In this document: positions 6,397 through 7,905 of the stretch, piece after piece
Position numbering within the stretch: position 1 is the first letter of the stretch
Layout: each line of letters starts with the position of its first letter
Assembly: GCA_947589615.1 (NCBI GenBank)
Contig: CANQBU010000057.1
Coordinates: forward strand, 1-7,905
Origin: an uncultured Clostridia bacterium
Lineage (GTDB): Bacteria; Bacillota; Clostridia; Christensenellales; UBA1242
DNA: 7,905 nucleotides
Reading direction: 5' to 3'
Made by a program: the position numbers and the translations under genes
Notes under the pieces: generated by a model
What the model saw: only the letters and a program-made list of their open reading frames with translations
What the model was told of the DNA's origin: nothing
Database searches by the model: none

Positions 6397-6437
6397 CTAG
6401 AAATAAAAATAAATAATTACCAGTCCTTATTATTTTG

Positions 6438-6485
6438 TTGAAATATTTTATCTTTTGTGATACAATATGTAAAAGTATTATGGAG
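6438..6485 (+). promoter_or_regulatory. Strong extended -10 promoter and RBS of the DnaD/DnaB-like gene
   Basis: TTGAAA (6438-6443) and TACAAT (6461-6466) are separated by 17 nt, with TGA directly before the -10 as an extended element. The transcript would start near 6473. GGAG (6482-6485) lies 6 nt upstream of the ATG at 6492. The leader is about 19 nt, too short for a riboswitch. The promoter diverges from the peptidase gene within a 106-bp gap. Confidence 0.8.
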
Positions 6486-6491
6486 TAAAAA

Positions 6492-7905
6492 ATGTCGTTT
6501 TGTAGATTTTCAACTGAATTTATCGCCAATTCAAAAACAGAACTTGATAACATTTTTATCAATGATTATCTTCCTTTTGCAAAACCAGCAGATGTGGTTG
6601 TTTACATCTATGGGCTTTATCTTTGCAATTCAAATGGTTTTGACAATTCTTTAAATAATGTCGCCCAAACTCTTAATATGAGTGAAGAAGATGTCATCTC
6701 AGCTTATGAATTTTGGGAGGAGCAAGGACTTGTCCAAATTTTACGAACAAATCCTATACAAATAACCTATATTCCACTTAAAAATGTTATAACCGCAAAT
6801 AAACTTTACAAGCCCGACAAATATACAATCTTTAATCAGCAGGCAAATGAAATATTTAAAGGTAAACGCAGTATTTCCAAGCATGAATATCAAGAATATT
6901 ATGATTTTATTGAAAGATATCATGTTGAACAGGAAGCCCTCCTTATGATTATGCAATATTGTGTAGAGACAAAACAAAGTGCCGTGGGATATAATTATAT
7001 TTTAACCGTTGCAAAAAATTGGGCAAATGAGGGAATAACAAGCACCCTTCAAGTGGAACAAAGATTACAAAAATTTCAAGAAAAATCTCCTGAAATGTGT
7101 GAAATTTTTAATCTTGTCGGCATAAAACGCTCCCCCTATGTTGAAGAACGTTCGTTACTTAATAAATGGCTCAATGATTATGGTTTTACAATTGACGTCA
7201 TTCTTCATGTTTGCAAGTCTTTTAAAGGCAAAAACCGATTTTCTTTTGAAAAAGCAGATAAAATACTTTTAAAATACTATGAAATGAAATTATTCTCAAT
7301 TCAAGAAATTGACAGTTTTGAATGCCAAAAACAAGAACTTTACACCCTTGCAAAGGAAATCAATAAATCTTTGGGGCTATACTATGAAAATCTTGAAAAT
7401 ATCGTTGAAAGTTACATTTTAAAGTGGATAAATATGGGTTTTGACAGTAATTTACTACTTGATATCGCAAATTATTGCTTTAAAAGTTCAATACGAACGC
7501 TCGAAGGTATGGATAAATCAGTCGCAAAATTTTATAAACTTGGACTTCTTACCGATGACGCTTTCAATGAATACATGGGCAATCTTATCTCGATTGATGA
7601 AAAAATTCAACTTTTACTTGATAAAATGGATGTTTGCCGTGTAGTTAATTTTATAGATAGAGAAAACTATAAGACTTGGACTGAAAATTGGAAACTTGGA
7701 GAAGATATCATTGAATATGCCGCTTCGCTTGCAAAAGGAAAAGACAACCCTGTTAAATATTTGAGCAAAGTTTTGGCAGATTATCACGAGAAAGGTATTA
7801 ACAATATAGAAGAAGCAAAGAAAACGTCACCTGTTGAATATGTGAAGGAAAATAAAAAGAATTTCAAAGGTCGAAGTTATTCAAGCACACAACTCAATGC
7901 ACTGT
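6492..7905 (+). CDS. DnaD/DnaB-like replication initiation protein, 3' end missing
   Basis: An uninterrupted frame of 471 codons runs from the ATG at 6492 to the window edge with no stop, so the gene is partial. Residues about 30-95 (a helical segment, then SLNNVAQTLNMSEEDVISAYEFWEEQGLVQI in pieces) look like the winged-helix N-terminus of DnaD/DnaB proteins. Next come apparent DnaB_2/DDBH2-like repeats. The first (about 131-190) has the signature YNYILTVAKNWANEGI at 167-182; the fourth (about 394-443) has YLSKVLADYHEKGI at 423-436. Two more divergent copies lie at about 224-276 and 308-362. In Bacillota such proteins bind DNA and help load the replicative helicase with a DnaC/DnaI-type ATPase, which would be expected downstream. 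B. subtilis DnaB (472 residues) also joins an N-terminal domain to repeated DDBH2 domains, so a DnaB-like loader is likely. The chromosomal role is inferred; plasmid or phage homologues exist. Confidence 0.88.
   Translation, partial: MSFCRFSTEFIANSKTELDNIFINDYLPFAKPADVVVYIYGLYLCNSNGFDNSLNNVAQTLNMSEEDVISAYEFWEEQGLVQILRTNPIQITYIPLKNVITANKLYKPDKYTIFNQQANEIFKGKRSISKHEYQEYYDFIERYHVEQEALLMIMQYCVETKQSAVGYNYILTVAKNWANEGITSTLQVEQRLQKFQEKSPEMCEIFNLVGIKRSPYVEERSLLNKWLNDYGFTIDVILHVCKSFKGKNRFSFEKADKILLKYYEMKLFSIQEIDSFECQKQELYTLAKEINKSLGLYYENLENIVESYILKWINMGFDSNLLLDIANYCFKSSIRTLEGMDKSVAKFYKLGLLTDDAFNEYMGNLISIDEKIQLLLDKMDVCRVVNFIDRENYKTWTENWKLGEDIIEYAASLAKGKDNPVKYLSKVLADYHEKGINNIEEAKKTSPVEYVKENKKNFKGRSYSSTQLNAL

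Noticed and set aside
6741..6977. Minus-strand open frame of 78 codons inside the DnaD/DnaB-like gene
   Set aside because: It lies wholly within a strongly supported plus-strand gene, has no ribosome binding site and its low-complexity hydrophobic product is typical of an antisense frame.

Overview
The window is AT-rich bacterial DNA with Shine-Dalgarno sites close to AAGGAGG, near-consensus housekeeping promoters, rho-independent terminators and a DnaD/DnaB-type replication protein. DnaD-like helicase-loading proteins are typical of Bacillota, so a low-GC Bacillota chromosome (probably Clostridia) is the best reading. I see no phage structural genes, transposases, tRNAs, rRNAs or CRISPR arrays.

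Layout: five genes lie on the minus strand and one partial gene runs off the right edge on the plus strand. In minus-strand transcription order they are: an M1-family metallopeptidase lipoprotein (6385-4886) with its own terminator; a two-gene unit of an XRE-type HTH regulator with WG-like repeats (4677-3370) and, 9 nt later, a small SMI1/KNR4 (SUKH)-like protein (3360-2833), ending at a strong terminator; a membrane-anchored protein with four Ig-like repeats (2615-1308); and a 245-residue cytoplasmic protein of uncertain family (1066-329), followed by a terminator. Divergent from the peptidase, a plus-strand gene starts at 6492 behind a strong promoter. It encodes a DnaD/DnaB-like replication protein that is open to the last base, with a winged-helix-like N-terminus and four apparent DnaB_2-like repeats.

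The genes do not form one pathway. Each transcription unit appears to have its own promoter, and four of the five promoter candidates carry an extended -10 (TGn) element. Two of the products (peptidase, Ig-repeat protein) face the outside of the cell. The regulator-SUKH pair is the most cassette-like piece: SUKH proteins are known as immunity proteins in toxin systems, but no toxin is visible here, so any defence or immunity role is inference.

Non-coding stretches: 1-328 holds a short GC-rich hairpin island and the terminator of the 245-residue gene; 2679-2832 holds a terminator and a 20-bp direct repeat. The remaining gaps hold promoters and terminators only.
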